DNA of 64,000 nucleotides from Paracoccus kondratievae (GTDB taxonomy: Bacteria; Pseudomonadota; Alphaproteobacteria; Rhodobacterales; Rhodobacteraceae), in the NCBI RefSeq assembly GCF_009301415.1, contig NZ_CP045072.1, forward strand, positions 1,913,001 through 1,977,000. The letters run 5' to 3'. Below the pieces are notes generated by a model that saw only the letters and a program-made list of their open reading frames with translations, ran no database searches and was not told the origin of the DNA. Shown here piece by piece: positions 53,094-62,924 of the stretch. Made by a program: the position numbers and the translations under genes. Position 1 is the stretch's first letter. Each line of letters starts with the position of its first letter.

Positions 53094-54499
53094 GAGCGGT
53101 AATCGGCGTTGATATCAATGTAGCGATGCGTCAGGTCGCAGGTCCAGACCGTGCGCTGCCCCTTGCCCAGCCCCAGGTCGACGCCGATGATCAGGTGGTC
53201 GCGCTTCATATAGGCGCTGGCGGCGGCCTCGTCATAGCTGGGCGCGCGCCAGCCTTTTTCGGCCAGGACCATGTCGCCAAAGCGGATGCACAGCCGGTCG
53301 CGGTCAGCCTTGGCACCGGACTTACCGACGGCCATGACCACGCGGCCCCAGTTAGCATCCTCACCGGCGATGGCGGTTTTCACCAGCGGCGAATTGGCGA
53401 TAGCCATGGCCACGCGATGCGCGTCGGTATCATTGGCCGCACCGGTGACCTGCACTTCGACGAATTTGGTCGCACCTTCGCCGTCACGGACCACCTGCTG
53501 GGCAAGATCCAGCATCACCTGCGACAGCGCTTTGCCAAAGGCCCGCGCCGGGGCCGAACGCAGATCGGTGATCGGCGCAGCCCTGGACTTGCCGGTCGCG
53601 GCAAGGATCAGCGCGTCCGAGGTCGAGGTGTCGCTGTCCACGGTGATCGCGTTAAAGGTCTGATCCAGGCGCGACGACAGCATCCGTTGCAACATCGCCG
53701 GCGCGATCTGCGCATCGGTAAAGATATAGACCAGCATCGTCGCCATATCCGGCGCAATCATGCCCGAACCTTTGGCGATGCCAACGATGCTGATCGGCCC
53801 GCCCTCACCCTGAATGGTCGCCGAAGCACCTTTCGGGAAAGTGTCGGTGGTCATGATGGCACGCGCCGCATCCGCCGCACCCGAGACGTCCAGACTGGCC
53901 GCCAGATCGCCGATAACGGCGGTGATGCGCTCGGCCGGCAGCGGCTCGCCGATCACCCCGGTCGAGGATGAGAACACCCGCTCACGCGGCACGCCCAGCG
54001 TCTTGGCGACGCCACCGGTGACAGTATCGACCGCCTCCTGGCCCAGCCGGCCGGTAAAGGCATTGGCATTTCCCGAGTTCACGATGATCGCCGCGCCTTT
54101 GGCCGTGTCCTGTTTCAGCGCCAGCTTGGCCTGACAGTCCAGAACGCAGGCCGCACGGGTCGAGGATTTGGTGAACGCGCCCGCGATAGCCGTACCCGGC
54201 GCCAGCCGGACCAGCATGACATCGGTACGGCCCTTGTATTTGACCCCTGCGGCACCGGCGGCGAATTCCACCCCCTCGACCACCGGCAGATCGGGAAACC
54301 TGGCCGGCGCCAGCGGAGAGACCGGGTTCCCGGGCTTGGCCACCGCCCCGATCGCGGCACCTGCGGCCGCACCTGCCCGGGCCTCGATGCCGGCTGCGGC
54401 CTCTTTCAGCGCAGATTTCAGCTTTTTCAGCTTTTTCTTTAGCGTCTTCAGCTTTTCAGCATCGGAAAGGCCGGACTTCTTGTCATCGGTCTTGGCCAT
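53090..54499 (-). CDS. argJ: ArgJ, glutamate N-acetyltransferase/N-acetylglutamate synthase, with N-terminal extension
   Basis: ArgJ recycles acetyl groups in arginine synthesis. The self-cleaving site ATML is present in [15 protein letters not shown], making Thr254 the nucleophile of the beta chain. The ArgJ core begins only near residue 60 ([19 protein letters not shown]), so the 469-residue chain carries about 58 extra residues. These are a Lys/Leu-rich amphipathic helix ([20 protein letters not shown]) and an Ala/Gly linker. The start is well supported: GGAGAG lies about 6 bases before the ATG, across the ppiC stop, and no good internal start exists. Confidence 0.93.
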   Translation of the reverse strand: MAKTDDKKSGLSDAEKLKTLKKKLKKLKSALKEAAAGIEARAGAAAGAAIGAVAKPGNPVSPLAPARFPDLPVVEGVEFAAGAAGVKYKGRTDVMLVRLAPGTAIAGAFTKSSTRAACVLDCQAKLALKQDTAKGAAIIVNSGNANAFTGRLGQEAVDTVTGGVAKTLGVPRERVFSSSTGVIGEPLPAERITAVIGDLAASLDVSGAADAARAIMTTDTFPKGASATIQGEGGPISIVGIAKGSGMIAPDMATMLVYIFTDAQIAPAMLQRMLSSRLDQTFNAITVDSDTSTSDALILAATGKSRAAPITDLRSAPARAFGKALSQVMLDLAQQVVRDGEGATKFVEVQVTGAANDTDAHRVAMAIANSPLVKTAIAGEDANWGRVVMAVGKSGAKADRDRLCIRFGDMVLAEKGWRAPSYDEAAASAYMKRDHLIIGVDLGLGKGQRTVWTCDLTHRYIDINADYRS

Positions 54500-54502
54500 G
54501 GC

Positions 54503-55342
54503 TCACTCTCCAAGGATGTCGGTCTTGTTCAGCAGATCGGGGGTCAGGCCTTCGGTCTTTTCGATCTTGGCCTCGCCCACGCGTTTTTCGATCTCGGCCT
54601 GCACACGGTCGCGACGGACCTGCACGGCAAGTTGTTCTTTGACCTCTTCAAAGGCGGGCGGAGTGACCTCGCGGGTGTCGTTCAGCTTGATAACATGCCA
54701 GCCGAACTGGGTCTCGACCGGCTCAGAGACCTGACCCTTTTCCAGCTTCTTCACCGCTTCGGCAAAGGGCTCCACCATCTGCTCGGGCTGGAACCAGCCC
54801 AGATCGCCTTTGTTAGGACCCGAGGTGTCGGTCGATTTCTCTTCGGCAAGCTTGCCGAAATCGGCGCCCTCAGCCAGTTCCCTGGCGATGGCGTCGGCCT
54901 CTTCCTTGGTTTTCACCAGGATATGGGCGGCGCTATATTCCATGCGCGGGCCGGCATCTGCACCAATTGCCTGATCGTAGGCGGTTTTCAGCTCAGCCTC
55001 GGTCGGCTCGGCAGCGGCGACCTTTTCCAGCACCGAACCGGCCAGATAGGCGCGCTTTTCGATCTCAAGCGCCACGGTATCGCGCTTGCTCAGCGGCTCG
55101 GCCCCCTGGGCAACGGCGGTCTGGCGGATCATCTGGTCCAGCATCAGATCCCACAGCGCCGTATCGGGCAGGCCCTGCGTGGCCTGAGGGTCCAACCCGT
55201 CGCGCATGGCGATCATCTGGCCAAGGGTGATCGTCTCGCCATTGACGGTGGCGACAACGGTATCAGCGTCCTGCGCCCAGACGGGCAGACCCGACAGGAC
55301 CCCCGACATCAGCACCGAGGCAGCGAGAAGCGGTTTCAGCAT
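54503..55342 (-). CDS. Periplasmic parvulin-type peptidyl-prolyl isomerase
   Basis: The 279-residue protein has a signal peptide ([20 protein letters not shown], cleavage near VWA-QDAD), an N-terminal helical chaperone-like segment, and a parvulin domain: [38 protein letters not shown] and [12 protein letters not shown]. It probably assists folding of outer-membrane proteins. AAGGGA lies before the ATG at 55342; the frame is open to 55420. It is divergent from secA across 207 bp, an apt pairing for export. Confidence 0.9.
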   Translation of the reverse strand: MLKPLLAASVLMSGVLSGLPVWAQDADTVVATVNGETITLGQMIAMRDGLDPQATQGLPDTALWDLMLDQMIRQTAVAQGAEPLSKRDTVALEIEKRAYLAGSVLEKVAAAEPTEAELKTAYDQAIGADAGPRMEYSAAHILVKTKEEADAIARELAEGADFGKLAEEKSTDTSGPNKGDLGWFQPEQMVEPFAEAVKKLEKGQVSEPVETQFGWHVIKLNDTREVTPPAFEEVKEQLAVQVRRDRVQAEIEKRVGEAKIEKTEGLTPDLLNKTDILGE

Positions 55343-55549
55343 GGTCTTCCCTTTCATGGGACGGCGCGTCCACATACAGGTGAACGGGCGCAAGCGTTGA
55401 CAGTGGGGCAACCGGGGCATACATCCGGCTCAACCGAAAATGCGCGCCCGTCGCCGTTTTTCCGGCCCCGTGATAGGGCAAGGCGAATGGTGCCGGCAAG
55501 TGGGCGGAACGTCCGGCGCAGCCCCAGATACGCGATTTTGAAGGTTCAT

Positions 55550-58255
55550 ATGCTCGGCATCGGAAACTTGGCGAAACTGGTCTTTGGAACACCCAACGAC
55601 CGCAAGGTGAAATCAGTCCGCCCCCTCGTGGCCCAGATCAACGCGCTGGAAGAGGAGTTCCGTGCGCTCTCCGATGCCGAACTGATCGGCAAGACCCGCG
55701 AATTGCAGGGCCGGGCGCAATCGGGTGAGGATCTGGACAAGCTTCTGCCCGAAGCCTTTGCCAACTGCCGCGAGGCAGCGCGCCGGGCACTTGGCCTGCG
55801 CGCCTTTGACACCCAGCTGATGGGCGGGATCTTTCTGCATCAGGGCAATATCGCCGAGATGAAGACGGGCGAGGGCAAGACGCTGGTCGCGACCTTCCCG
55901 GCCTATCTGAACGCGCTGGCGGGCAAGGGTGTGCATGTCGTCACCGTCAACGACTATCTGGCCAAGCGGGACGCACATTGGATGGGCAAGGTCTTTGCCC
56001 AGCTGGGCATGACCACCGGCGTCGTCTACCCTTTCCAGCCCGACGAGGAAAAGCGCGCCGCCTATCAGGCCGACGTGACCTATGCCACGAACAACGAGCT
56101 GGGCTTTGACTACCTGCGCGACAATATGAAGGGCTCGATTGATCAGATGGTCCAGCGCGGGCATTTCTACGCCATCGTGGACGAGGTTGACTCGATCCTG
56201 ATCGACGAAGCTCGGACGCCGCTGATCATCTCGGGGCCAAGCCAGGACCGCAGCGAGCTTTACAAAACGCTCGACAAGTTCATCCCTGAACTGACGCCCG
56301 AGCATTACAAGCTGGACGAAAAGTCCCGCAACGCCACCTTTAGCGAGGAAGGCAACGAATATCTGGAAAAGCGGTTGCAGGCGGCGGGCGTGCTGCCCGA
56401 GGGGCAGACGCTTTACGACCCCGAATCGACCACCATCGTCCACCACGTCAATCAGGCCCTGCGGGCGCATAAACTGTTCCAGCGCGACCAGCATTACATC
56501 GTCCGCGACGATGAGGTCGTACTGATCGACGAGTTTACCGGCCGGATGATGAAGGGCCGCCGCCTTTCGGACGGGCTGCATCAGGCCATTGAGGCCAAGG
56601 AAGGCGTCGCCATCCAGCCCGAAAACGTCACGCTGGCCTCGGTTACCTTCCAGAACTACTTCCGGCTTTATGACAAGCTGTCGGGCATGACCGGCACTGC
56701 CGCCACCGAGGCCGAGGAATTCGCCGAGATCTATAAGCTTGGCGTGGTCGAGGTTCCGACCAACCGCCCCGTGCAGCGTATCGACGAACATGACCGCGTC
56801 TATCGCACCGCGGCCGAGAAATATGCCGCCGTGATCGAAACGATCAAAGAGGCACATGCCAAAGGTCAGCCGATCCTTGTCGGCACGACCAGCATCGAAA
56901 AATCCGAGATGCTGTCGCAGATGCTGAACAAGGCTGGCATCCCTCACAACGTTCTGAACGCCCGCCAGCACGAGCAAGAGGCCAAGATCGTCGCCGATGC
57001 CGGCAAGCTGGGCGCGGTGACCATCGCCACCAACATGGCCGGCCGCGGGACCGACATCCAGCTGGGCGGCAACGTCGAGATGAAAGTGCTTGAGGCGCTG
57101 GCCGAAGACCCCGAGGCCAACCCCGACGAGATCCGCGCCCGGATCGAGGCCGAACATGCCGCCGAAAAGCAGGCGGTACTAGAGGCCGGCGGCCTGTTCG
57201 TTCTGGCAACCGAACGCCACGAAAGCCGCCGCATCGACAACCAGCTGCGCGGCCGTTCGGGCCGTCAAGGCGACCCCGGCCGTTCGCTGTTCTTCCTGTC
57301 GCTGGAAGATGACCTGATGCGCATCTTTGGCTCTGAACGGCTGGACAAGGTTCTGTCCACCTTGGGCATGAAAGAGGGCGAGGCGATCGTTCACCCCTGG
57401 GTCAACAAATCTCTGGAACGCGCACAGGCCAAGGTCGAGGGCCGCAACTTTGACATCCGCAAGCAGCTGCTGAAATTCGACGATGTGATGAACGACCAGC
57501 GCAAGGCGATCTTCAGCCAACGTCTGGAAATCATGCATACCGAAGAGGTCGGCGATATCGCAGCGGATATGCGCTCGCAGGTGATTGACGATCTGATTGA
57601 TGAATATCTGCCGCCCCGCGCCTATGCCGAGCAATGGGACGTCAAGGGTCTGCATGACGCGGTGATCGACAAGCTGAACATGGATCTGCCCATCGCCGAT
57701 TGGGCGGCCGAGGATGGTGTCGATCAGGACACGATCCACGAGCGTATCCAGCAGCACACCGATTCCTATATGGCGCAAAAGGCCGAGCAGTTCGGCCCGG
57801 AAAACATGCGCCAGATCGAAAAGCAGGTTCTGCTGCAACAGATCGACAGCAAATGGCGCGAGCACCTGATCACGCTAGAGCATCTGCGCTCGGTCGTGGG
57901 CTTCCGCGGCTATGCGCAGCGCGATCCGCTGTCGGAATACAAGACCGAAGCGTTCCAGCTGTTTGAATCCATGCTTGACGGTCTGCGCATTGATGTGACG
58001 CAGCAGCTGGCCCGTATCCGTCCGCTGACCGATGCCGAACGCGAACAGATGCTGCGCGAATACCAGCAGCAGCAGGCAGCGGTGCAAGAGCAGATGCACC
58101 CTGAGCATGAAGAGGCCGAGGGCGGCGAAGTCTCGGGCCGAGTGGCGGGCTTTGACGAGACCGACCCCACCACATGGGGTAATCCGTCGCGCAACGATCC
58201 CTGCCCCTGCGGCTCGGGCAAAAAGTTCAAACACTGCCACGGCGCGCTGGCATGA
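55550..58255 (+). CDS. secA: Protein translocase ATPase SecA
   Basis: SecA drives proteins through SecYEG. The 901-residue protein has Walker [12 protein letters not shown] (near 104), the DEAD-type [35 protein letters not shown] and [23 protein letters not shown] of the second motor domain. It ends with a zinc-binding SEC-C tail, [14 protein letters not shown]. Open frame runs upstream to 54632 through the antisense strand of ppi[19 protein letters not shown] at 55550, after GAAGG, is the real start. A terminator follows. Confidence 0.98.
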   Translation: MLGIGNLAKLVFGTPNDRKVKSVRPLVAQINALEEEFRALSDAELIGKTRELQGRAQSGEDLDKLLPEAFANCREAARRALGLRAFDTQLMGGIFLHQGNIAEMKTGEGKTLVATFPAYLNALAGKGVHVVTVNDYLAKRDAHWMGKVFAQLGMTTGVVYPFQPDEEKRAAYQADVTYATNNELGFDYLRDNMKGSIDQMVQRGHFYAIVDEVDSILIDEARTPLIISGPSQDRSELYKTLDKFIPELTPEHYKLDEKSRNATFSEEGNEYLEKRLQAAGVLPEGQTLYDPESTTIVHHVNQALRAHKLFQRDQHYIVRDDEVVLIDEFTGRMMKGRRLSDGLHQAIEAKEGVAIQPENVTLASVTFQNYFRLYDKLSGMTGTAATEAEEFAEIYKLGVVEVPTNRPVQRIDEHDRVYRTAAEKYAAVIETIKEAHAKGQPILVGTTSIEKSEMLSQMLNKAGIPHNVLNARQHEQEAKIVADAGKLGAVTIATNMAGRGTDIQLGGNVEMKVLEALAEDPEANPDEIRARIEAEHAAEKQAVLEAGGLFVLATERHESRRIDNQLRGRSGRQGDPGRSLFFLSLEDDLMRIFGSERLDKVLSTLGMKEGEAIVHPWVNKSLERAQAKVEGRNFDIRKQLLKFDDVMNDQRKAIFSQRLEIMHTEEVGDIAADMRSQVIDDLIDEYLPPRAYAEQWDVKGLHDAVIDKLNMDLPIADWAAEDGVDQDTIHERIQQHTDSYMAQKAEQFGPENMRQIEKQVLLQQIDSKWREHLITLEHLRSVVGFRGYAQRDPLSEYKTEAFQLFESMLDGLRIDVTQQLARIRPLTDAEREQMLREYQQQQAAVQEQMHPEHEEAEGGEVSGRVAGFDETDPTTWGNPSRNDPCPCGSGKKFKHCHGALA

Positions 58256-58260
58256 ATTAA

Positions 58261-58281
58261 GGGGCCCCCGGGCCCCTTTTT
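58261..58281 (+). terminator. Intrinsic terminator of secA
   Basis: A 7 bp G/C stem (58261-58267 with 58270-58276) with a very tight loop is followed by TTTTT, 5 bp after the secA stop. Confidence 0.85.
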
Positions 58282-58307
58282 CATATCGTTACGGTGCTGG
58301 CGGCCGC

Positions 58308-59027
58308 CTAGTCGGGTACCAGCATATACCCCGTGCCACGCACGGTCTGCAGATAGCGCGGCTCTTTGGGATCAGGCTCGATCTTGCGGCGCAGGCGAGT
58401 GATCTGCACGTCGATGGCGCGTTCGGAATTCTCACCCGCATCCTCGGCCGGGCTGCGGCCCAGATCCTCGATCAATTCGGTGCGGCTGACCGGCTGGCGC
58501 GGCGTATCGGCCAGTCGTTTCAACAGCGCCTGCTCGGTCCCGGTCAGGCGCAAGGGGGTCTCACCCTGCCACAGCTCGCCCTTGTCGGCGTCATAGCGCA
58601 GCGGACCAAGGAACAGGAACTTTGGCCCCTTTGTCTCGGCCGCAGGCATGCGGCGCAGGATGGCAGCAATGCGCAGCAGCAGTTCGCGCGGCTCAAAGGG
58701 CTTGGGCAGATAGTCGTCCGCGCCGCTTTCAAGCCCTTCGATCCGGTCCTCGGTCTCGCCCTTGGCGGTAAGCAACAGGATCGGCGTGTTCATACGCTTG
58801 CGCAGGTCGCGGGTCAGCGCAAACCCGTCCTCGCCCGGCATCATCACGTCAAGCACGATCAGGTCGAAATCCAGACCACCAAGCAGGCGCCGTGCATGGG
58901 CGGCGTCACGCGCGGTAGTGACCAGAAAATCGTTGCGCAGCAAAAAGCGGCGCAAGAGGCTGCGGATACGCTCGTCATCATCGACGACCAGAATATGGGG
59001 CGCGGGCTGCGAGTCGGGATTGGTCAT
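58308..59027 (-). CDS. petR: OmpR-family response regulator, PetR-like
   Basis: The 239-residue regulator has a receiver domain (ILVVDDDERIRSLLRRFLL, phospho-Asp in LIVLDVMMPGEDG, Lys in DDYLPKPFEP) and a winged-helix DNA-binding domain (SERAIDVQITRLRRKIE, RYLQTVRGTGYMLVPD). No histidine kinase gene is adjacent; instead the gene follows a MarR-type gene by 1 bp. That arrangement is the petP-petR pair known from Rhodobacter capsulatus, where it is needed for cytochrome bc1 and c2 production. Here the bc1 genes do not adjoin, so the targets are unproven. Confidence 0.88.
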   Translation of the reverse strand: MTNPDSQPAPHILVVDDDERIRSLLRRFLLRNDFLVTTARDAAHARRLLGGLDFDLIVLDVMMPGEDGFALTRDLRKRMNTPILLLTAKGETEDRIEGLESGADDYLPKPFEPRELLLRIAAILRRMPAAETKGPKFLFLGPLRYDADKGELWQGETPLRLTGTEQALLKRLADTPRQPVSRTELIEDLGRSPAEDAGENSERAIDVQITRLRRKIEPDPKEPRYLQTVRGTGYMLVPD

Positions 59028-59028
59028 G

Positions 59029-59541
59029 TCACTCGGGCATTTCCCTTAGCGCGTGATACTGGCGCAGGGTTTCCTGGTCCATCATCGCCTCAAGCACCTG
59101 GCGAAAGCCAGCCACCGCCTGCGGTCCGGCGGCACGATAGGCGGCGCGCATACGGGCACGCTGCGCCTCGGACAGCCGGCGTTCAAGCAGCGCGCCCTTT
59201 TCGGTCAGGTAAAGCTGCCGCTCGCGCCGGTCACGGCGACCAATACGGCTTTCAACCAGCCCGTCCTCGATCAAGGTACGCAGCACACGGTTCAGCGACT
59301 GCTTGGTCACACCCAGCACATCCAGCAGCGCCGTCACCGTCAGACCTGGCTCGCGATTGATGAAATGGATCGCGCGGTGATGGGCGCGGCCATAATCAAG
59401 CTCGGTCAGAATCATGTCGGGATCGGCGGTAAAGGCCCGATAGGCGAAAAACATCGCCTCGATGCCGCGACGAAGCTGGTCGTCGGTCAGAAACAGCAGG
59501 TTTTCGCCCCCCGCCGGCGCAGCGCCCACCTTGTCCTGCAT
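59029..59541 (-). CDS. petP: MarR-type regulator, PetP-like
   Basis: The 170-residue protein has a MarR winged helix: GLTVTALLDVLGVTKQSLNRVLRTLIEDGLV and RDRRERQLYLTEKGALLERRL. The ATG at 59541 has GGAGA six bases upstream; an earlier ATG at 59559 lies in the leader. Its stop lies 1 bp before the PetR-like start, so the two are translated together. In Rhodobacter capsulatus PetP and PetR act jointly. It is divergent from ilvE. Confidence 0.85.
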   Translation of the reverse strand: MQDKVGAAPAGGENLLFLTDDQLRRGIEAMFFAYRAFTADPDMILTELDYGRAHHRAIHFINREPGLTVTALLDVLGVTKQSLNRVLRTLIEDGLVESRIGRRDRRERQLYLTEKGALLERRLSEAQRARMRAAYRAAGPQAVAGFRQVLEAMMDQETLRQYHALREMPE

Positions 59542-59565
59542 GACTTCTCCGTAAACCATTACCTT

Positions 59566-59594
59566 GTATTACGTCAGACTTGTTGACTTTCCAA
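59566..59594 (-). promoter_or_regulatory. Candidate petP promoter
   Basis: On the minus strand TTGGAA (59594-59589), 17 bases, TAATAC (59571-59566). The transcription start would fall near 59559, about 18 bases before the petP ATG. Confidence 0.55.
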
Positions 59595-59693
59595 CCATGA
59601 ATGGATAGCCCGGACGTCAAGTTGCGCAACTTTCTTTGCCAGACAGGGTAATGAAACGCAACATTCCGAACACATAACCGGCCGGAGGGAAAA

Positions 59694-60563
59694 ATGGCGG
59701 GCGCATATGATGATCGTGACGGCAAGATCTGGATGGATGGCAAGCTGGTCGATTGGCGGGATGCCCAGGTGCACATCCTGACCCACGCCCTGCATTATGC
59801 AAGCTCGGTCTTTGAAGGCGAACGTTGCTACAACGGCAAGATCTTCAGGGGGCATGAACATTCGCTGCGTCTGATCGAATCGGCCCGGCTGCTGGACATG
59901 ACCTCGCCCTATACCGCTGAAGAGATCGACCGCGCCAAGGATGAGGTTCTGGCCGCAAACGGGTTCAAGGACGCCTATGTCCGTGCGGTTATGTGGCGTG
60001 GCTCGGGCGAGGATATGGGGGTTTCGGCCCGCCGCAACCCGGTGCGCATGGCTGTCGCCGCCTGGGAATGGGGCAGCTATTACGGCGATGCGAAATGGCA
60101 GGGCGCCAAACTTGACATCGCCAAGTGGAAACGCCCCAGCCCCGAGACGATCCCCACCGCCGCCAAGGCCGCCGGGCTTTACATGATCTGCACCATGTCC
60201 AAACACGCCGCCGAGGCGAAAGGCTGCTCGGATGCGCTGTTCATGGACTGGGAGGGCTATGTCGCCGAGGCCACCGGCGCCAACATCTTCTTCGTCAAGG
60301 ATGGCGAGGTGCATACGCCGCTGGCCGACCGCTTCCTGAACGGCATCACGCGCCAGACCGTCGTCCAGATGCTCAATGACAAGGGCATCGCCGTGCATGA
60401 ACGCCGCATCCGCCCTGAAGAGCTGGCGGATTTTCAGGAATGCTTCCTGACCGGCACCGCGGCCGAGGTGACCCCGGTCGGGCAGATCGGCGACTGGCAT
60501 TTCCAGGTCGGCGACACCACCCGCAAGATCGCCGAAGAATATGAACAGCTGGTCCGCGCCTGA
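59694..60563 (+). CDS. ilvE: Branched-chain amino acid aminotransferase IlvE
   Basis: IlvE makes the last step of leucine, isoleucine and valine synthesis. The 289-residue class IV PLP enzyme has HILTHALHYASSVFEGER, the PLP lysine in PTAAKAAGLYM, and DWEGYVAEATGANIFFV with GITRQTVVQM. GGAGGG precedes the ATG. It is single, with its own terminator, and divergent from petP. Confidence 0.95.
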   Translation: MAGAYDDRDGKIWMDGKLVDWRDAQVHILTHALHYASSVFEGERCYNGKIFRGHEHSLRLIESARLLDMTSPYTAEEIDRAKDEVLAANGFKDAYVRAVMWRGSGEDMGVSARRNPVRMAVAAWEWGSYYGDAKWQGAKLDIAKWKRPSPETIPTAAKAAGLYMICTMSKHAAEAKGCSDALFMDWEGYVAEATGANIFFVKDGEVHTPLADRFLNGITRQTVVQMLNDKGIAVHERRIRPEELADFQECFLTGTAAEVTPVGQIGDWHFQVGDTTRKIAEEYEQLVRA

Positions 60564-60581
60564 TCGCAGATCGCAGGACAA

Positions 60582-60615
60582 AAAACCGGCCGGGCCCTGA
60601 CGCCCGGCCGGTTTT
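60582..60615. terminator. Bidirectional terminator after ilvE
   Basis: An 11 bp stem (60585-60595 with 60602-60612) with a 6-base loop has TTTT after it and AAAA before it, so it can serve ilvE and the convergent small gene. Confidence 0.88.
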
Positions 60616-60633
60616 CACTTGCGGGTTACGGGA

Positions 60634-60825
60634 TCAGACCCGATGACCCCGCTCGATCCGGGCGAATTCCGCAGCACGGCGATTCGCCGCCTCGTCACGG
60701 GCACGGGGCCGCGTGCGCAGCGTGATAATGGACGGGTGAAGGCCGGATTCGCGTTCCTGCCGCGTGAAATATTGCGTGCGGCCGGAACTGCTTTCCTGAC
60801 TTCGGTCAGCGATATGTCTGGTCAT
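60634..60825 (-). CDS. Small basic hypothetical protein
   Basis: The 63-residue protein is Arg-rich and polar, with no membrane segment: MTRHIADRSQESSSGRTQYF at the start, LHPSIITLRTRPRARDEAAN in the middle, ending FARIERGHRV. A strong AGGAGGA lies before the ATG. I recognise no domain. The opposite-strand frame here (60619-60855) has no such ribosome binding site. It lies 75 bp downstream of ptsN on the same strand and could be the tail of that transcript. Confidence 0.62.
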   Translation of the reverse strand: MTRHIADRSQESSSGRTQYFTRQERESGLHPSIITLRTRPRARDEAANRRAAEFARIERGHRV

Positions 60826-60900
60826 GTTCGGTCTTCCTCCTGCAACAGAGTATAGCGCGAATGCGCGGGCATTTCACCCCTTGGCCCGCGACAGCTGACC

Positions 60901-61365
60901 TCAGGCCGCCTTGATGCCCGGCGCAGCGGCCAGCATGGCATGCAGCGCCACCGGGTCCTCATTGGCACGCAGCTTGGCGCGCAGGTCCTGATCACGCAAC
61001 GTGCGTGAGACCAGCGCCAGCGCCTTGAGGTGATCAACGCCCGAGTTCTTGGGCGCCAGCAACGCAAAGATCAGATCCACCGGCTGGCGATCCACCGCGT
61101 CGAAATCCAGCGGCTTTTCCAGCCGCAGGAACAGCCCGACCACGCGATCCAGCCCGTGCAGCCGCGCGTGCGGCAACGCCACGCCATGCCCGACGCCGGT
61201 CGGCCCCAGGCTTTCGCGTTCCTGCAGCGCGTCCAGCGTCTGCGCCGCGTCCACACCATAGACCGCCCGCGCCTGTTCGGCGATTTCCTGAAACAACCGC
61301 TTCTTGCTGGTGGTCTGGCTCATCGTCCGCACTGCGGCAGGGGAGAGAATGTCGCTGATCTGCAT
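60901..61365 (-). CDS. ptsN: PTS IIA-like nitrogen regulatory protein PtsN
   Basis: The 154-residue protein is an EIIA-Ntr domain. The phosphorylated His is in VALPHARLHG and the lead-in is RESLGPTGVGHG. It takes part in the nitrogen-related phosphotransfer chain that signals metabolic and potassium status; it has no sugar-transport role. It lies 82 bp after hpf. The usual neighbour rpoN is not here. Confidence 0.95.
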   Translation of the reverse strand: MQISDILSPAAVRTMSQTTSKKRLFQEIAEQARAVYGVDAAQTLDALQERESLGPTGVGHGVALPHARLHGLDRVVGLFLRLEKPLDFDAVDRQPVDLIFALLAPKNSGVDHLKALALVSRTLRDQDLRAKLRANEDPVALHAMLAAAPGIKAA

Positions 61366-61447
61366 GTCGCCCGAAATTGTCAGGTCCCGGCCGCGGGCTG
61401 CGCGACCGGGACGATTGGTTCAACAAGACTGCCCGTCTGGTACCAGT

Positions 61448-62023
61448 CTAGCTCAAGTTGCGGGGGTCGATCCAGCCTACGTTACCGTCATCGCGACGAT
61501 GAACCACGTTCACGCCCCCATGTTTCTCGTTCCGAAAGACCAGCAGCGGGCTGCCGGCCAGTTCCATCTGCATCACCGCCTCGCCAACCGACAGGGTGGG
61601 CACGCGGGTCTCCATCTCGGCGATGATCATGGGCTGCAGGCCGTTTTCCTGCGTTTCCCATTCGTCCTCATCGGCGGCAAGCACATACATCCCCGCCTGT
61701 TCGAATTCAACCGGCTGGGTCCGATCCTTGTAATGGTCCTTAAGACGGCGCTTGTAGCGGCGCAGCTGCTTGTCCATCCGCTCGCGGCATTGTTCGAAAG
61801 CCGCATAGATATCCGTGGCGCTGCCCTTGGCCTGAACGGTCAGCCCGGTTGAGAGATGCACCACGGCGTCGCATATGAATTCATGCGCGTTACGGGAAAA
61901 GATGACCGTCGCATCCGTAGGGCGTTGCGAATACTTTTCGATGGTCACGCCAAGCTCGGTCTTGACATGAGTCGAAAGCGCCTCACCTACGTCGATCTGT
62001 TTTCCGCTGATCTGGTAGCGCAT
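61448..62023 (-). CDS. hpf: Ribosome hibernation-promoting factor (long form)
   Basis: The 191-residue long HPF pairs ribosomes into 100S dimers in stationary phase. The N-terminal domain (MRYQISGKQIDVGEALSTHV to MDKQLRRYKRRLKDHY) binds the decoding centre. The C-terminal domain (PMIIAEMETRVPTLSVGEAV to VVHRRDDGNVGWIDPR) makes the dimer contact. AAAGGA stands before the ATG. It is 162 bp downstream of lptB, a gap large enough for its own promoter. Confidence 0.95.
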   Translation of the reverse strand: MRYQISGKQIDVGEALSTHVKTELGVTIEKYSQRPTDATVIFSRNAHEFICDAVVHLSTGLTVQAKGSATDIYAAFEQCRERMDKQLRRYKRRLKDHYKDRTQPVEFEQAGMYVLAADEDEWETQENGLQPMIIAEMETRVPTLSVGEAVMQMELAGSPLLVFRNEKHGGVNVVHRRDDGNVGWIDPRNLS

Positions 62024-62185
62024 GGTCTTCGTCCTTTCGGTTGCCCGGGCTGTGGTTGCGGCCCTTGCGAGGAGCCTGGCGTCCGGGGTTTTCCGACCGT
62101 GCTTTCGTGCCCGGTCATATCCTCATTTGGTGACAGCCGCGGCCTTGTGTCAACGGCTGCGCAGAGGATCGGCACGTCCCTGCGT

Positions 62186-62920
62186 TCAGTTCATGCGGAA
62201 GGTTTCGCCCAGATAGACGCGACGGACCTGAGGATCGGCGACGATTTCTGCGGTAGAGCCGGATTTCAGTACATGTCCGTCATGCAGAATATAGGCACGG
62301 TCGACGATCTCCAGCGTCTCGCGCACGTTGTGATCGGTGATCAGAACACCGATGCCGCGGCTTTTCAGGTCATGGACCAGTGAGCGAATCTCGCCCACGG
62401 CAATCGGATCGACACCGGCAAAGGGTTCATCCAGCAGCAGATAGGCCGGATCGGCTGCAAGGCAGCGCGCGATCTCGACCCGCCGCCGCTCCCCCCCCGA
62501 CAGCGCCATGGCCGAGGCGCCGCGCAAATGGCCGATCGAGAAATCGCCCAACAGCTCTTCAAGCCGTTCGCGGCGCTGATGGACATGCGGCTCGACCAGT
62601 TCAAGGACAGCCATGATGTTCTGCTCGACCGTCAGGCCGCGAAAAATCGACATTTCCTGCGGCAGATAGCCGATCCCCATACGGGCGCGCTGATACATGG
62701 GCAGAACAGTCACATCCTGTCCGTCGATCAGCACCTGACCCGAATCGGGGGCGACAAGGCCTGCCACACAGTAAAAGCAGGTCGTCTTGCCCGAGCCGTT
62801 CGGCCCAAGCAGCGCCACCACCTCGCCCCGGTCCAGATCCAGTGCCACGTCCCGGATAACCGGGCGCTTGCGATAGGATTTGCGCAGCCCGCGGACGCGC
62901 AGCCCCAGTTCCCCGGCCAT
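62186..62920 (-). CDS. lptB: LPS export ABC transporter ATPase LptB
   Basis: LptB powers LPS extraction from the inner membrane with LptFG and LptC. The 244-residue ATPase has Walker A GPNGSGKTT, signature LSGGERRRVEIARCL, Walker B YLLLDEPFAGVDP, and the LptB-type GIGVLITDHNVRETL. The start at 62920 lies 4 bp after the lptA stop; the frame is open to 62968 but that would enter lptA. Confidence 0.96.
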   Translation of the reverse strand: MAGELGLRVRGLRKSYRKRPVIRDVALDLDRGEVVALLGPNGSGKTTCFYCVAGLVAPDSGQVLIDGQDVTVLPMYQRARMGIGYLPQEMSIFRGLTVEQNIMAVLELVEPHVHQRRERLEELLGDFSIGHLRGASAMALSGGERRRVEIARCLAADPAYLLLDEPFAGVDPIAVGEIRSLVHDLKSRGIGVLITDHNVRETLEIVDRAYILHDGHVLKSGSTAEIVADPQVRRVYLGETFRMN

Positions 62921-62924
62921 AGCG

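Noticed and set aside
54632..55549. N-terminal extension of SecA by 306 codons
   Set aside because: The added part is antisense to ppiC; the standard SecA start with GAAGG upstream is at 55550.
55613..57157. 514-codon minus-strand frame under secA
   Set aside because: Antisense to conserved SecA motor motifs and without its own signals.
60619..60855. 78-codon plus-strand frame after ilvE
   Set aside because: It begins within the terminator region with no ribosome binding site; the opposite strand has a well-signalled small gene.
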